DNA from: RBG-16-66-20 sp035308765
GTDB taxonomy: Bacteria; Pseudomonadota; Gammaproteobacteria; Burkholderiales; SG8-39
Assembly (NCBI GenBank): GCA_035308765.1
Contig: DATGGA010000027.1
Coordinates: forward strand, 22,670-86,669
Reading direction: 5' to 3'
Length of the DNA stretch: 64,000 nucleotides
Shown here in pieces: positions 33,146 through 41,711 of the stretch; the first letter of the stretch is position 1, and every line of letters starts with the position of its first letter. The translations under genes were made by a program, and so were the position numbers. The notes beneath the pieces are model-generated. The model was given only the letters and a program-made list of their open reading frames with translations, was not told the DNA's origin and did not search any database.

Positions 33146-34906
33146 TTACCTGCTCGGGTTGGGCTTCAGGAAGTAGTCTTTGTCGGGGAGCAGGTCACGC
33201 AGGCGGGAATAGTCGCCGTCCATGCTCGCCTCGCGAATCACCGTTGGCTTAAGGAAAATCACCAGCTCGGTTTTCGCATTGATGTCTTTGCGTTGCGCCA
33301 GGAGCTGGCCGATGCCCGGAACCTGGCGCACGCCCGGGACCGTGTCCTCGATGTTTGTGACCGAATCCTGCATCAACCCGCCCAGCACCGCGGTCTGCCC
33401 GCTCTGCACGCGCATTATGGATTCCATCTCGCGCGTCTGGATTACCGGTATCAGGCTGGCAATCCCGGGGATGTTGCAGCCGGTCGTCGGCACCGGAATG
33501 CCGCAGGGATTGGCCAGCGACGGATTGGGGTCCGCCACGTCAGTCAGTTTGCGCGAAATGGTCGGGCGGATGTTCAGCAGCACGGTGTCGTTTTCGCTGA
33601 TCTGGGGGATCACCGCCATGATCAGGCCGACCGGCACGGAGTTGACGGTGGTGGTGAAAGTCGTGATCGCCGGCGTGTTGGCGGCAGCCACTGTATTCGC
33701 GGAGACGGTGAAGTACACCAGGTTGTCCACCACTTTGAGCGTCGCGGTCTGGTTGTTCAGCACGCTCAGCTTGGGACTGGAGAGCACCTTCACGTCGCCG
33801 AAGGACTCCAGCAGCTTGATCGTGCCGGCAATGCCGAGCCCGGGCCCGGTCGCGAAAGACGTTATGAAATTATTGGTGTTGATCGCCGCAGGCCCGGCGC
33901 CCGAAGATTGCGAGAAACCGAGTCCCGCACCGCCCAGCAGGCGGGTCCAGTCTATGCCGCGCTGGTACTGGTTGTTGAGCTCGACTTCCGCGATCGTGGC
34001 TTCGATCAGCACCTGGCGCTTGGCGCTCGACATTACCTGGTCGAGGAATTCCTGGACTTTCTCCTGCTGGCGCGAGGTCGCGCGGATGCTGAGCACGCCG
34101 GTTTCCGCATTTGCGATTACCGAGGCGGCTTCGCGGAACTCCACCACCGCCTGCGGTGCCGCTGCCGCGCCTTGCGCCGCCGGCGCGCCCGCTGCTCCCG
34201 CTGCAGGCGCCGCCGCGGGCGCCGCGGGCGGGTGGTTCATCGAAACGATCTTGTCGGTCTCGCGCAAAATGTCTTTGACGTTGCCGATGAGGGTTTCCCA
34301 GAATTTATTGATCGAGGTGGTCTTGACGACCGAAGTCGAGTTGTTGACCGCGCCGGTGCCGCCACCGCCTCCGGTGGTGGTGGCTCCTGAACCACTCACG
34401 TTCGTGGAAAGATTTCCGGTGCTGGTGGAGTCGCGCGACAGGTTCACGTAGTCGACCCGGTAGATGCGCAGATAGGGCGTATCGCGCATCACCGACAGCG
34501 TCTGGCCGTCCATTTCGTAGCGCATGTCGACCTGCCTCGCGATCCTGCCCAGAAGCTGCGGCAGCGTCTGCTCGATCGCGTTGAGCGTCACGGTCCCGGT
34601 TACGCCGGGATGGATGTCGACGTTGAGCTTGGCGTCACGCGCCAGCGCGAACAGCAGATCCTGCACGCGCACGTTGTTGACGACGACGGAGTAGGTTTCG
34701 GCCCGAGGCGCCGCTGTTGGCGGCGGCAGTATCGGCACGACCTGCACCGGTGCCGGAATGCTCCCTTCCGTGGGATGCGAGTCGCCGGCGAGGATATGGT
34801 CCGGCGACGGCTTGAGAGATGTTTGTGAGCAGCCGGTGAGTGCCAACACCAACGCCGCAACGATGGCCGCATCGGCCAGCCCAGCCGCGCGCGAGGGTTC
34901 TCCCAT
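33146..34906 (-). CDS. mshL: Pilus secretin (MshL type), outer-membrane lipoprotein
   Basis: A 586-residue secretin that forms the outer-membrane gate. A lipobox 'LALTGC' places the lipidated Cys at residue 26. A secretin N-terminal (STN) domain starts near residue 70 ('YSVVVNNVRVQDLLFALARD'). A Gly/Thr-rich and an Ala/Pro-rich low-complexity segment separate it from the C-terminal secretin core with 'VLSSPKLSVLNNQTATLKVV' and 'TVPGVRQVPGIGQLL'. It ends 16 bases before the MshN-like gene. There is no obvious ribosome-binding site at 34906, so the exact start is less certain. Confidence 0.92.
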   Translation of the reverse strand: MGEPSRAAGLADAAIVAALVLALTGCSQTSLKPSPDHILAGDSHPTEGSIPAPVQVVPILPPPTAAPRAETYSVVVNNVRVQDLLFALARDAKLNVDIHPGVTGTVTLNAIEQTLPQLLGRIARQVDMRYEMDGQTLSVMRDTPYLRIYRVDYVNLSRDSTSTGNLSTNVSGSGATTTGGGGGTGAVNNSTSVVKTTSINKFWETLIGNVKDILRETDKIVSMNHPPAAPAAAPAAGAAGAPAAQGAAAAPQAVVEFREAASVIANAETGVLSIRATSRQQEKVQEFLDQVMSSAKRQVLIEATIAEVELNNQYQRGIDWTRLLGGAGLGFSQSSGAGPAAINTNNFITSFATGPGLGIAGTIKLLESFGDVKVLSSPKLSVLNNQTATLKVVDNLVYFTVSANTVAAANTPAITTFTTTVNSVPVGLIMAVIPQISENDTVLLNIRPTISRKLTDVADPNPSLANPCGIPVPTTGCNIPGIASLIPVIQTREMESIMRVQSGQTAVLGGLMQDSVTNIEDTVPGVRQVPGIGQLLAQRKDINAKTELVIFLKPTVIREASMDGDYSRLRDLLPDKDYFLKPNPSR

Positions 34907-34959
34907 CGGGCTAGGATAGCATGATCCACCGAGGAAAAGCTGCTAAGCATTTGTCGGCA

Positions 34960-34975
34960 TGACGTTTTCTGACGT
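34960..34975. repeat. Direct repeat TGACGT in the mshM-mshL gap
   Basis: TGACGT occurs at 34960-34965 and 34970-34975, spaced one helical turn apart, inside the 92-base gap upstream of mshL. It could be an operator for an internal promoter. I see no good -35/-10 or -24/-12 pair here. Confidence 0.3.
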
Positions 34976-34998
34976 CCAGTCGGGTTTGGGCAAGCGCC

Positions 34999-36447
34999 CT
35001 AAATCGACGACCTGAGCTCGGCAAAACTGCGCAATTTGAGTTGAAACGCGTTCTGGTACTTGGGGGGCAGCCGTTTGGCGGCAGCGGCGGCGGCTTCCAT
35101 GCCTTCGTAGCTGCCGTAAACCACCCGGATTGAATAACGCGATGCGGCGGCGACCGGGATCACGTAGACCTCCGACAGCGGCACCAGGTCGCGGGCACGA
35201 ACGAGAAACCGCTCCATGCGCGCCGCGTCGCTGTTTTCCGCTATGAAAAGTTCGATGCTGTACTCGGTATCGGCTTCGTTCCCGAGTTTTTCGCGCGTTG
35301 CGGCGAGGCGCTCGCGCAACAGGAGATTGCGGCCCGGGTTGTAGCCTTCAAGACGATGCAGCTGTTCTCTCGTTAGTTCCTGCGCGGCCGGTTTTTCGAG
35401 AACCGGCCGGGGTGGCGGCGGGGGTGCTGCGGCTTCGGGAGGGCGCGGATTTGCGGCCGCAGGCATTGGCTGCGGCGCAGGCGTGGCGATCGCCGCCGCG
35501 GCTGGTGCGGGGGCCGCGGCAACGTCTTTGCCCCGGTTGAACCAATGGAGAATGGCGGCTCCGGCAACGGCGCCCAGCGCAACCAGGCTCACTGCGGCAA
35601 TTGCCCGGACGCCGCGCGTCCGGTCGCCGGCGATCGGGGCAAAGTCGGAGTCGGCGATTGCGGCCCGCACCTGCTTCGGTGTTACTGCATGCGTGTTCGC
35701 AGCGAATGCCGCGAGCAGCGACTTGTCGCATAGTACGTTGATGCGCCGCGTGAGGCCGCTGGATGCGCGCGCGATCGCAGCGATTGCCGAAGCGGAAAAG
35801 ACGTCCGGGCCTTTGTAGCCCGCGGCGCGCATGCGGAAGGAAACGTACTTGGCGACCTCGTCCACGGCGAGCGGCCGGGTACGGAAGCTGTGGGTGATGC
35901 GGTCCTTGAGCTGGCGCATGGAGGGCTTGTTGAGCGCTTCATCGAGCTCCGGCTGGCCGAAGAGCACGATCTGCAGCAGCTTGTGGCGGCTCGACTCCAG
36001 GTTCGACAGCAGGCGCACTTGCTCCAGCGTGTCTTCGGGCATGGCGTGCGCTTCGTCGATCATCACCACCACGCGCCGGCCGCTCGCATAGAGCTCGATC
36101 AGCTTGGCTTGCAGCTCGCGCAATGCGGATGCCGCGGGCCCTTCGGTCCCCGGCCGCCCGAGTTCCTCGGCGATCGCATGCAGGATTTCCGTGCGCGAAT
36201 ACGAAGGGTTGGCGAGAAACACCGTCTCGACCTCCTGCGGCAGGCGATCCATCAGCACCCGGCACAGCGTGGTTTTGCCACTGCCGATCTCGCCGCTGAC
36301 CTTGACGATGCCCTCGTCGTGCAGGATGGCGTACAGCAGCCCTTCGAGCGTCGCGCCGCGGTCGGCGCCGTCGAAGAAGAAATCAGGGTGCGGCGTGATG
36401 CGGAACGGCGGTTCTCCCAGGCCGAAGTGCTCCAGGTACAGGGCCAC
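34999..36447 (-). CDS. mshM: MshM/ExeA-like AAA ATPase with C-terminal SPOR-like domain
   Basis: A 482-residue protein. The N-terminus 'LEHFGLGEPPFRITPHPDFF' is the ExeA/GspA/MshM start. The Walker A motif is 'GEIGSGKTT' near residue 52 and Walker B is 'VVVMIDEAHAM'. A transmembrane helix at about residues 287-305 is followed by a Pro/Ala-rich periplasmic linker and a C-terminal domain ending 'SIRVVYGSYEGMEAAAAAAK', which looks like a SPOR/peptidoglycan-binding fold. ExeA-like proteins help secretins cross the cell wall. It starts 3 bases after the response regulator stop, in the same operon. Confidence 0.88.
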   Translation of the reverse strand: MALYLEHFGLGEPPFRITPHPDFFFDGADRGATLEGLLYAILHDEGIVKVSGEIGSGKTTLCRVLMDRLPQEVETVFLANPSYSRTEILHAIAEELGRPGTEGPAASALRELQAKLIELYASGRRVVVMIDEAHAMPEDTLEQVRLLSNLESSRHKLLQIVLFGQPELDEALNKPSMRQLKDRITHSFRTRPLAVDEVAKYVSFRMRAAGYKGPDVFSASAIAAIARASSGLTRRINVLCDKSLLAAFAANTHAVTPKQVRAAIADSDFAPIAGDRTRGVRAIAAVSLVALGAVAGAAILHWFNRGKDVAAAPAPAAAAIATPAPQPMPAAANPRPPEAAAPPPPPRPVLEKPAAQELTREQLHRLEGYNPGRNLLLRERLAATREKLGNEADTEYSIELFIAENSDAARMERFLVRARDLVPLSEVYVIPVAAASRYSIRVVYGSYEGMEAAAAAAKRLPPKYQNAFQLKLRSFAELRSSI

Positions 36448-36450
36448 CGG

Positions 36451-37884
36451 TCAACTCCCCTTGTCTTCCGGATGGTTCATCCGGCTGTAGAGCGTGGTGC
36501 GGTTGACGCCGAGGAGCTTGGCCGCCTGGCTGACGTTGCCGCGCGTGAGCTTGAGCGCGGCCTCGATGTAGCCGCGCTCGAGCGATTGCAGTATCTCGTC
36601 GAGGCGCACGCCGCGGCTGCGCTCGAGATGGCGCAGCGCCTGCTCGAATGCGTCACCGTCCCCCGGAGGAGTGTCCGCCGGGACGTTGTACGCGAGATCG
36701 AATTCCGGCTCCAGTTCGGATGGCGGGAGCCGCTGGCCGGCGTGCTTGGCGGTGAGCCGGATCACGATGTTGCGCAGTTCGCGCACGTTGCCCGGAAAGG
36801 GGTAGGCGAGCCAGCGCCGCTCGGCTGCTTCGTCCAGCGAGAACGGCGCTACTGCAGACTGCTCGGCGTAAAAACGGCGGAAATGCTCGAGCAGCAGCAG
36901 TTTATCGCCCTCCATTTCCCGCAGCGGTGGCACGGCGAGCGTGAACACCGAGAGGCGATGGTAGAGGTCCGGTCGAAAGGCGCCCTTCCTGACTTCCTGG
37001 CGCAGGTCCCGGTTGCTGGCGGCGATCACGCGCGCGTGCGACTTGTGGCTCGCGGTTTCCCCGACGCGCTGGTATTCGCCGTTTTCCAGCACGCGCAGCA
37101 GCTTTGCCTGCATCTCAAGCGGCAACTCGCCGATTTCGTCCAGGAACAGGGTGCCCTCGCCGGCATCCTCGAAATAGCCCGACTTGGTGGCTAGCGCGCC
37201 GGTGAATGCGCCCTTGGCGTGGCCGAACAGGGTCGGCTCGACCAGCGTCGGCGCGATCGCGGCGCAATTGAGCGCAAAGTATGGCTCGTCCGCGCGCGCC
37301 GACAGCCGGTGCAGGCTCTGCGCGACCAGTTCCTTGCCGCTGCCCGATTCTCCCTCGATCAGGACCGGGAACGGCGAGTCGGCGAACTGGGCGAGCTGGC
37401 TTTTGAGCTTCATCAGCGCCGGGCTCTGCCCGAGCAGTTCCTTGGCGTCCCGGGCATGGCTCAACTCCGCGTCGCGCACCGTAAGGGCGCGCGCCAGGAT
37501 CTTCTTCAGCGCGGCCGGATCGCAGGGCTTGGCGACGAACTCCGCCGCGCCAAGCGCCCGCGCGTGGCGCGCATGCGCCGCGTCGTTCTGGCCCGAAAGC
37601 ACGAAGATGCGCATCCCCGGCGAATGGGCCAGCAGGTCGGCGATCAGCAGGAATCCCTGGTCCGGCGAGTGCGGCGTGGGCGGCAATCCGAGATCCACCA
37701 GCGCAAGTTGTGGCGCTTCGGGCAGCTGGCGCAGCAGTTCGATCGCGTGCTGCCGGGATTCGCAGGTGAGCACCTCGTATTCGGCGCCCAGTGCGAACGA
37801 GAGCGTGTCTGCGATCAACGCATCGTCGTCGACGATCAGCAGGCGGGGCCGGCCTTCAGGCGCTGATTGCAGGGGCATCGGCAT
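36451..37884 (-). CDS. Sigma-54-dependent response regulator (NtrC/PrsR type)
   Basis: A 477-residue activator. The receiver domain has 'LLIVDDDA', phosphoacceptor Asp64 in 'ALVDLGLPP' and Lys119 in 'VAKPCDP'. The AAA+ domain has Walker A GESGSGKE (178-185) and the sigma-54 contact loop GAFTGA (225-230). A Fis-type helix-turn-helix ends the protein ('GNVSQAAKLLGVNRTTLYSR'). The receiver resembles PrsR of exosortase systems more than PilR, but no exosortase genes are here. Its target is likely the sigma-54 promoter of the pilin gene, and possibly its own operon. It overlaps the ABC ATPase gene by 29 bases. Confidence 0.92.
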   Translation of the reverse strand: MPMPLQSAPEGRPRLLIVDDDALIADTLSFALGAEYEVLTCESRQHAIELLRQLPEAPQLALVDLGLPPTPHSPDQGFLLIADLLAHSPGMRIFVLSGQNDAAHARHARALGAAEFVAKPCDPAALKKILARALTVRDAELSHARDAKELLGQSPALMKLKSQLAQFADSPFPVLIEGESGSGKELVAQSLHRLSARADEPYFALNCAAIAPTLVEPTLFGHAKGAFTGALATKSGYFEDAGEGTLFLDEIGELPLEMQAKLLRVLENGEYQRVGETASHKSHARVIAASNRDLRQEVRKGAFRPDLYHRLSVFTLAVPPLREMEGDKLLLLEHFRRFYAEQSAVAPFSLDEAAERRWLAYPFPGNVRELRNIVIRLTAKHAGQRLPPSELEPEFDLAYNVPADTPPGDGDAFEQALRHLERSRGVRLDEILQSLERGYIEAALKLTRGNVSQAAKLLGVNRTTLYSRMNHPEDKGS

Positions 37885-38614
37885 CGCTTCTAATGCATCT
37901 GAGGAACGCGCGCTCCAGATTGTTTTCGCCGAAGCGCCGGCACAGTTCGGCGGGCGCGCCGCGAAAACGCAATTTGCCGCCGTCGAGCACGCCGATCGCC
38001 GAGCACAATTCCTCGACGTCGGCGAGCACGTGCGAAGTGAAAAACAGCGCGCGCCCGGCGCGCCGCAAGCGCGCCAGCACCGATTTCACCGCCACGCGCC
38101 CGGCGGGATCGAGTCCGCTCATCGGTTCGTCGAGGATGTACAGGTCGCGCTCAAGCAGGAAGCAGCCAGCCAGGCCCAGCTTCTGCGTCATGCCTTTCGA
38201 CAGCTGGCGAACCGGGCGCTCCAGCGCCTGCGGGTCCAGTTCGAGTTCCACCGCAAGTGCATGCGACCGCGCGGCGTCGAAGCGCGCCCCGGCCAGTTCA
38301 AGCGTCATGGCGAGAAACTCGCGGCCAAGCAGGTAGTACGGCGGCACGAAGCGTTCCGGGACATAGGCGAGGCGGCTGCGGGCACCGGCCCGGCGGCTGT
38401 CGATGCCGAAGATTTCGACGCGGCCGGCGTCGTAGGCGCACAGGTCGAGGGCGCATTTGATGAGAGTCGTCTTGCCGGCGCCGTTGGCGCCTACCAGGCC
38501 GACTGCGGCTCCAGGCCCGACTTCCATTCCCACGCCATCCAGGGCCCGGCGCGCGCCGAAGCGCTTGACGAGCCCCTCGGCGCGAAATGCTGCAACGTTC
38601 GCGGGGGCCTCCAT
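37856..38614 (-). CDS. ABC transporter ATP-binding protein (CcmA/NatA type), partner probably at 20962-21741
   Basis: A 252-residue ATPase of the ABC-2 exporter type: Walker A 'GANGAGKTT', signature 'LSKGMTQKLGLAGCF' (a K-for-G variant of LSGGQ common in this class) and Walker B 'LYILDEPMSGLDP'. I chose the ATG at 38614; the in-frame extension to 38677 crosses the divergent promoter region. No permease adjoins it. It heads the transcription unit that continues into the response regulator and pilus genes. Confidence 0.85.
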   Translation of the reverse strand: MEAPANVAAFRAEGLVKRFGARRALDGVGMEVGPGAAVGLVGANGAGKTTLIKCALDLCAYDAGRVEIFGIDSRRAGARSRLAYVPERFVPPYYLLGREFLAMTLELAGARFDAARSHALAVELELDPQALERPVRQLSKGMTQKLGLAGCFLLERDLYILDEPMSGLDPAGRVAVKSVLARLRRAGRALFFTSHVLADVEELCSAIGVLDGGKLRFRGAPAELCRRFGENNLERAFLRCIRSDADAPAISA

Positions 38615-38625
38615 GCGGTCGATAC

Positions 38626-38631
38626 TATAAT
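38626..38631 (+). promoter_or_regulatory. Possible -10 element for the mla operon
   Basis: A perfect TATAAT 30 bases upstream of the mlaF GTG, in the 46-base divergent gap. There is no recognisable -35 element 16-18 bases upstream, so this is a weak call. Confidence 0.3.
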
Positions 38632-38660
38632 CCTGCCTTCCGTTGCGCATCTTTCCTGCC

Positions 38661-39506
38661 GTGGCCAGTGCTCCCATCGTCGAGATAGAGAATGTTTCGT
38701 TCGGCTACGACGCCGGGCGGCCGGTGTTGCATGGAGTAAACCTGCGAATAGAGCCGGGCAGCGTGGTGGGCATCATGGGCCAGTCCGGCTGCGGCAAGAC
38801 GACCTTGCTTCGCATCATCGCCGGCTGGCTGAAGGCGAGCGCCGGCGCGACCCGGGTGCTGGGCGAAACCGTGGATATGCTGGACAGCGCGGGCGTTTTC
38901 ACGCTGCGCCGGAAAATGGGCATGCTGTTCCAGTTCGGAGCGCTGTTCACCGACATGACGGTGTTTGACAACGTTGCTTTCCAGATGCGCGAGCATACCG
39001 ACCTGCCGGAGGAACTGGTCGAGGACCTGGTCATGATGAAACTGGAGGCGGTCGGGCTGCGCGGCGCGGCGCAGCTGATGCCGTCCGAACTTTCGGGCGG
39101 CATGGCGCGGCGCGTGGCGCTGGCGCGCGCGGTAGCGCTGGATCCGCGCCTGATGCTCTACGATGAGCCGTTCACCGGCCTGGACCCGATTTCCCTGGGG
39201 GTGATCGCGCGCCTGATCCGCACGCTGAACGACTCGCTGGGCCAGACTTCGATCGTGGTCAGCCATGACGTCGAGGAGTGCTTCGCCATCGTCGATTACG
39301 TTTATTTCGTGTCCGCCGGACGGGTCGTGGCCGAAGGATCGCCGGATGAACTGCGGCGCTCGGGCGAACCGTTCGTCAATCAGTTCGTGCGCGGCGAACC
39401 CGACGGGCCGATCCCGTTTCATTACCCCGCACCGGACTACGAGGCGGATTTAGACGGAGGACGGGCCCTGTCTTCCCTCCCGGCCGCCCCCGCGATCCAT
39501 GGCTGA
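38661..39506 (+). CDS. mlaF: Phospholipid ABC transporter ATP-binding protein MlaF
   Basis: A 281-residue ATPase of the Mla system, which maintains outer-membrane lipid asymmetry. Walker A 'GQSGCGKTT', signature 'LSGGMARRVALARAV' and Walker B 'LMLYDEPFTGLDPIS' match MlaF. The GTG at 38661 gives the usual N-terminus 'MASAPIVEIENVSFGY'; a TTG at 38643 is in frame but less likely. It overlaps mlaE by 8 bases. The C-terminal tail of about 25 residues beyond the ATPase fold is Pro/Ala-rich. Confidence 0.94.
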   Translation: MASAPIVEIENVSFGYDAGRPVLHGVNLRIEPGSVVGIMGQSGCGKTTLLRIIAGWLKASAGATRVLGETVDMLDSAGVFTLRRKMGMLFQFGALFTDMTVFDNVAFQMREHTDLPEELVEDLVMMKLEAVGLRGAAQLMPSELSGGMARRVALARAVALDPRLMLYDEPFTGLDPISLGVIARLIRTLNDSLGQTSIVVSHDVEECFAIVDYVYFVSAGRVVAEGSPDELRRSGEPFVNQFVRGEPDGPIPFHYPAPDYEADLDGGRALSSLPAAPAIHG

Positions 39507-40317
39507 ACCGACGCCGCACGCCGGGGTCCGCCAGTGGCTCGAGAGCCTGGGCCATGTCGTCACGTCCAAAATCTGGCGGCTGGGCTATGCGGCGCGGTTC
39601 TTCGGCTACGTGCTGCTCCACTCGGGCACCGCCCTGCGGCGCTTCGGCCTGACGATCCGGGAAATTTATTTCGCTGGCGTGCTGTCGATGATCATTATTC
39701 TCGTTTCCGGCCTGTTCGTCGGCATGGTCCTGGGGTTGCAGGGCTACGACACCCTGCAGCGCTATGGCTCTGGCGAGGCGCTCGGCGTGCTGGTCGCTCT
39801 GTCGCTGGTGCGCGAGCTTGGGCCGGTGGTTGCCGGGCTGCTGTTCGCCAGCCGCGCCGGGTCGGCAATCACGGCTGAAATCGGTCTCATGAAGGCAACC
39901 GAGCAGATCGCGGCGATGGAAATGATGGCCATCGACCCGATCGCAAGAGTGGTCGCGCCGCGCTTCTGGGCCGGGGTGATCTCCATGCCTCTGCTGGCCG
40001 CCATGTTCTCGGCGATGGGCATCTTCGGCGGCTACCTGATCGGGGTGCAACTGATCGGGGTGGACGAGGGGGCTTTCTGGTCGCAGATGCAGGCCTCGGT
40101 GGACGTCCGGGAAGATGTCCTGAACGGGGTCATCAAAAGCCTGGTTTTCGGAGTCGCGGTGACGTGGATCGCAGTTTTCGAAGGCTACGACGCCCCGCCT
40201 ACGGCTGAGGGGGTCTCGGGGGCCACAACTCGCACCGTGGTGACCTCCTCGCTCGCCATCCTGGCGCTTGATTTCATGCTTACCGCGCTCATGTTTACGG
40301 GAGGATCCGCCAAATGA
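39499..40317 (+). CDS. mlaE: Phospholipid ABC transporter permease MlaE
   Basis: A 272-residue polytopic permease of the MlaE family. Conserved segments include 'LVRELGPVVAGLLFASRAGSA', with the glycine/arginine pair typical of the family (cited in part), 'TEQIAAMEMMAIDP' and the C-terminal 'TRTVVTSSLAILALDF'. It forms the membrane core of MlaFEDB. It overlaps mlaF by 8 and mlaD by 4 bases. Confidence 0.95.
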   Translation: MAEPTPHAGVRQWLESLGHVVTSKIWRLGYAARFFGYVLLHSGTALRRFGLTIREIYFAGVLSMIIILVSGLFVGMVLGLQGYDTLQRYGSGEALGVLVALSLVRELGPVVAGLLFASRAGSAITAEIGLMKATEQIAAMEMMAIDPIARVVAPRFWAGVISMPLLAAMFSAMGIFGGYLIGVQLIGVDEGAFWSQMQASVDVREDVLNGVIKSLVFGVAVTWIAVFEGYDAPPTAEGVSGATTRTVVTSSLAILALDFMLTALMFTGGSAK

Positions 40318-40793
40318 AACGTTCCACTATCGACATCTGGGTCGGTGTCTTCGTCGCCGCCGGCTTCGCCGGGCTGTTGTTTCTTGCGTTAAAGGTAGGT
40401 AATTTGGCCTCTTTTTCCACCGCCCAGACGTATATGATCCAAGCTAAGTTTGCTAACATTGGCGGATTGAAGGTGCGCGCGCCGATCAAGAGCGCCGGGG
40501 TGGTCGTAGGGCGGGTGTCGAGCATCGCATTCGACAATGAAAGCTACGAGGCGGTCGTTTCCTTCGATGTTGACGCGAATTACAAGTTCCCGCGGGATAC
40601 GTCGGCGAAGATTCTGACATCGGGGCTGCTTGGGGAACAATACGTCGGGCTGGAGGCTGGCGGCGACGCGGTTATGCTCAAGGAGGGCGACCGGTTGCGG
40701 CTGACGCAATCGGCCGTGGTGCTGGAAAATCTGATCAGTCAGTTCCTTTTCAACAAGGCGGCTGAAGACAAGGACGGCAAGGACGGCAAGTAG
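40314..40793 (+). CDS. mlaD: Phospholipid-binding MCE-domain protein MlaD
   Basis: A 159-residue protein with an N-terminal transmembrane anchor ('IWVGVFVAAGFAGLLFLAL') and one MCE domain ('YMIQAKFANIGGLKVRAPIK', 'GLLGEQYVGLEAGG'). MlaD forms a hexameric ring on MlaE that channels phospholipid. The C-terminus 'LFNKAAEDKDGKDGK' is short compared with the Escherichia coli protein. It overlaps mlaE by 4 bases. Confidence 0.95.
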   Translation: MKRSTIDIWVGVFVAAGFAGLLFLALKVGNLASFSTAQTYMIQAKFANIGGLKVRAPIKSAGVVVGRVSSIAFDNESYEAVVSFDVDANYKFPRDTSAKILTSGLLGEQYVGLEAGGDAVMLKEGDRLRLTQSAVVLENLISQFLFNKAAEDKDGKDGK

Positions 40794-40795
40794 AC

Positions 40796-41710
40796 ATGAA
40801 AGGCGGCACCAGGATCCTTCTTCTCGCGCTACTGCTCTCCGGAGCGGCCGGATGCGCCACGACCGCCGCCGACCCGCGTGATCCGTTCGAGGGGTTCAAT
40901 CGTGCGATGTACTCGTTCAACGACGGCTTCGATGAGGCGATCGGCAAGCCCCTCGCTACCGGTTACCGCGACGCGCTGGATCCCCACGTTCGCTCCTGGG
41001 TCCGTAATTTCTTCGCCAACATCGCGGATCTCATGATCGGCGTCAACGATCTGCTGCAGGGGAAACCTTACGACACCTTCACGGATTGGGCGCGATTCGC
41101 GTTCAACACCACGGTTGGAGTGTTCGGCATCAACGATGTCGCCACCGACATGGGGATTGAAAAGCACGACGAGGACTTCGGCCAGACCTTCGGCCGCTGG
41201 GGCATGGGCGATGGTCCTTACCTCGTCTGGCCTTTCCTAGGATCGAGTTCGGTGCGGGACAGCGCCGGGACGGTGCTTGACGTCTACACCGACCCCGTGG
41301 CGCGGCACAAGCCGAGTGGCGTTGCCTATGCCGGGGTCGCGTTGCGGACCCTCGGCAAGCGCGCCGACCTGCTCGATGCCAGCCGCATCCTGGAAGAGGC
41401 AGCCCTCGACAAATACGTGTTCCAGCGCGACGCCTACCTGCAGCGGCGCCGCAACCAGGTTTACGACGGCAACCCGCCGCGCGCTCAACGCGAGGCTCCG
41501 AAGGCCGAGATCGAAATACCCGGGTCCGAGACGAACGGGCCGGGCGCTCAACTGTCCACGGAGCCTGCGGCCCAGTCTTCCGCGCCGGCGCTTCCCGCGC
41601 TGCTGCCGACTCCGGAGGCGACGGTCTCCTCAAGGCAGGGTCCGGGGATGGACGCGGCGGTGCAGTTGCTCGAGCAGCCTGCCGCACTTCCCGCGACCAG
41701 CGGGAGCTAG
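40796..41710 (+). CDS. mlaA: Outer-membrane lipoprotein MlaA (VacJ)
   Basis: A 304-residue lipoprotein. The lipobox 'LSGAAGC' puts the lipidated Cys at residue 20. The VacJ domain includes 'DPFEGFNRAMYSFND' and 'FGQTFGRWGMGDGPYLVWP', both diagnostic. MlaA removes mislocalised phospholipid from the outer leaflet and hands it to MlaC. The last about 70 residues are a Pro/Ala/Ser-rich extension not needed for the domain. In Escherichia coli mlaA is unlinked; here it lies inside the operon, 2 bases after mlaD. Confidence 0.95.
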   Translation: MKGGTRILLLALLLSGAAGCATTAADPRDPFEGFNRAMYSFNDGFDEAIGKPLATGYRDALDPHVRSWVRNFFANIADLMIGVNDLLQGKPYDTFTDWARFAFNTTVGVFGINDVATDMGIEKHDEDFGQTFGRWGMGDGPYLVWPFLGSSSVRDSAGTVLDVYTDPVARHKPSGVAYAGVALRTLGKRADLLDASRILEEAALDKYVFQRDAYLQRRRNQVYDGNPPRAQREAPKAEIEIPGSETNGPGAQLSTEPAAQSSAPALPALLPTPEATVSSRQGPGMDAAVQLLEQPAALPATSGS

Positions 41711-41711
41711 G

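Noticed and set aside
34140..34400. Apparent repeats in the secretin gene
   Set aside because: These are codon-level low-complexity stretches encoding Ala/Pro and Gly/Thr linkers, not DNA repeats with a separate role.
19424..38614. PEP-CTERM/exosortase system
   Set aside because: The kinase and regulator suggested it, but no exosortase, PEP-CTERM sorting signal or polysaccharide genes are present.
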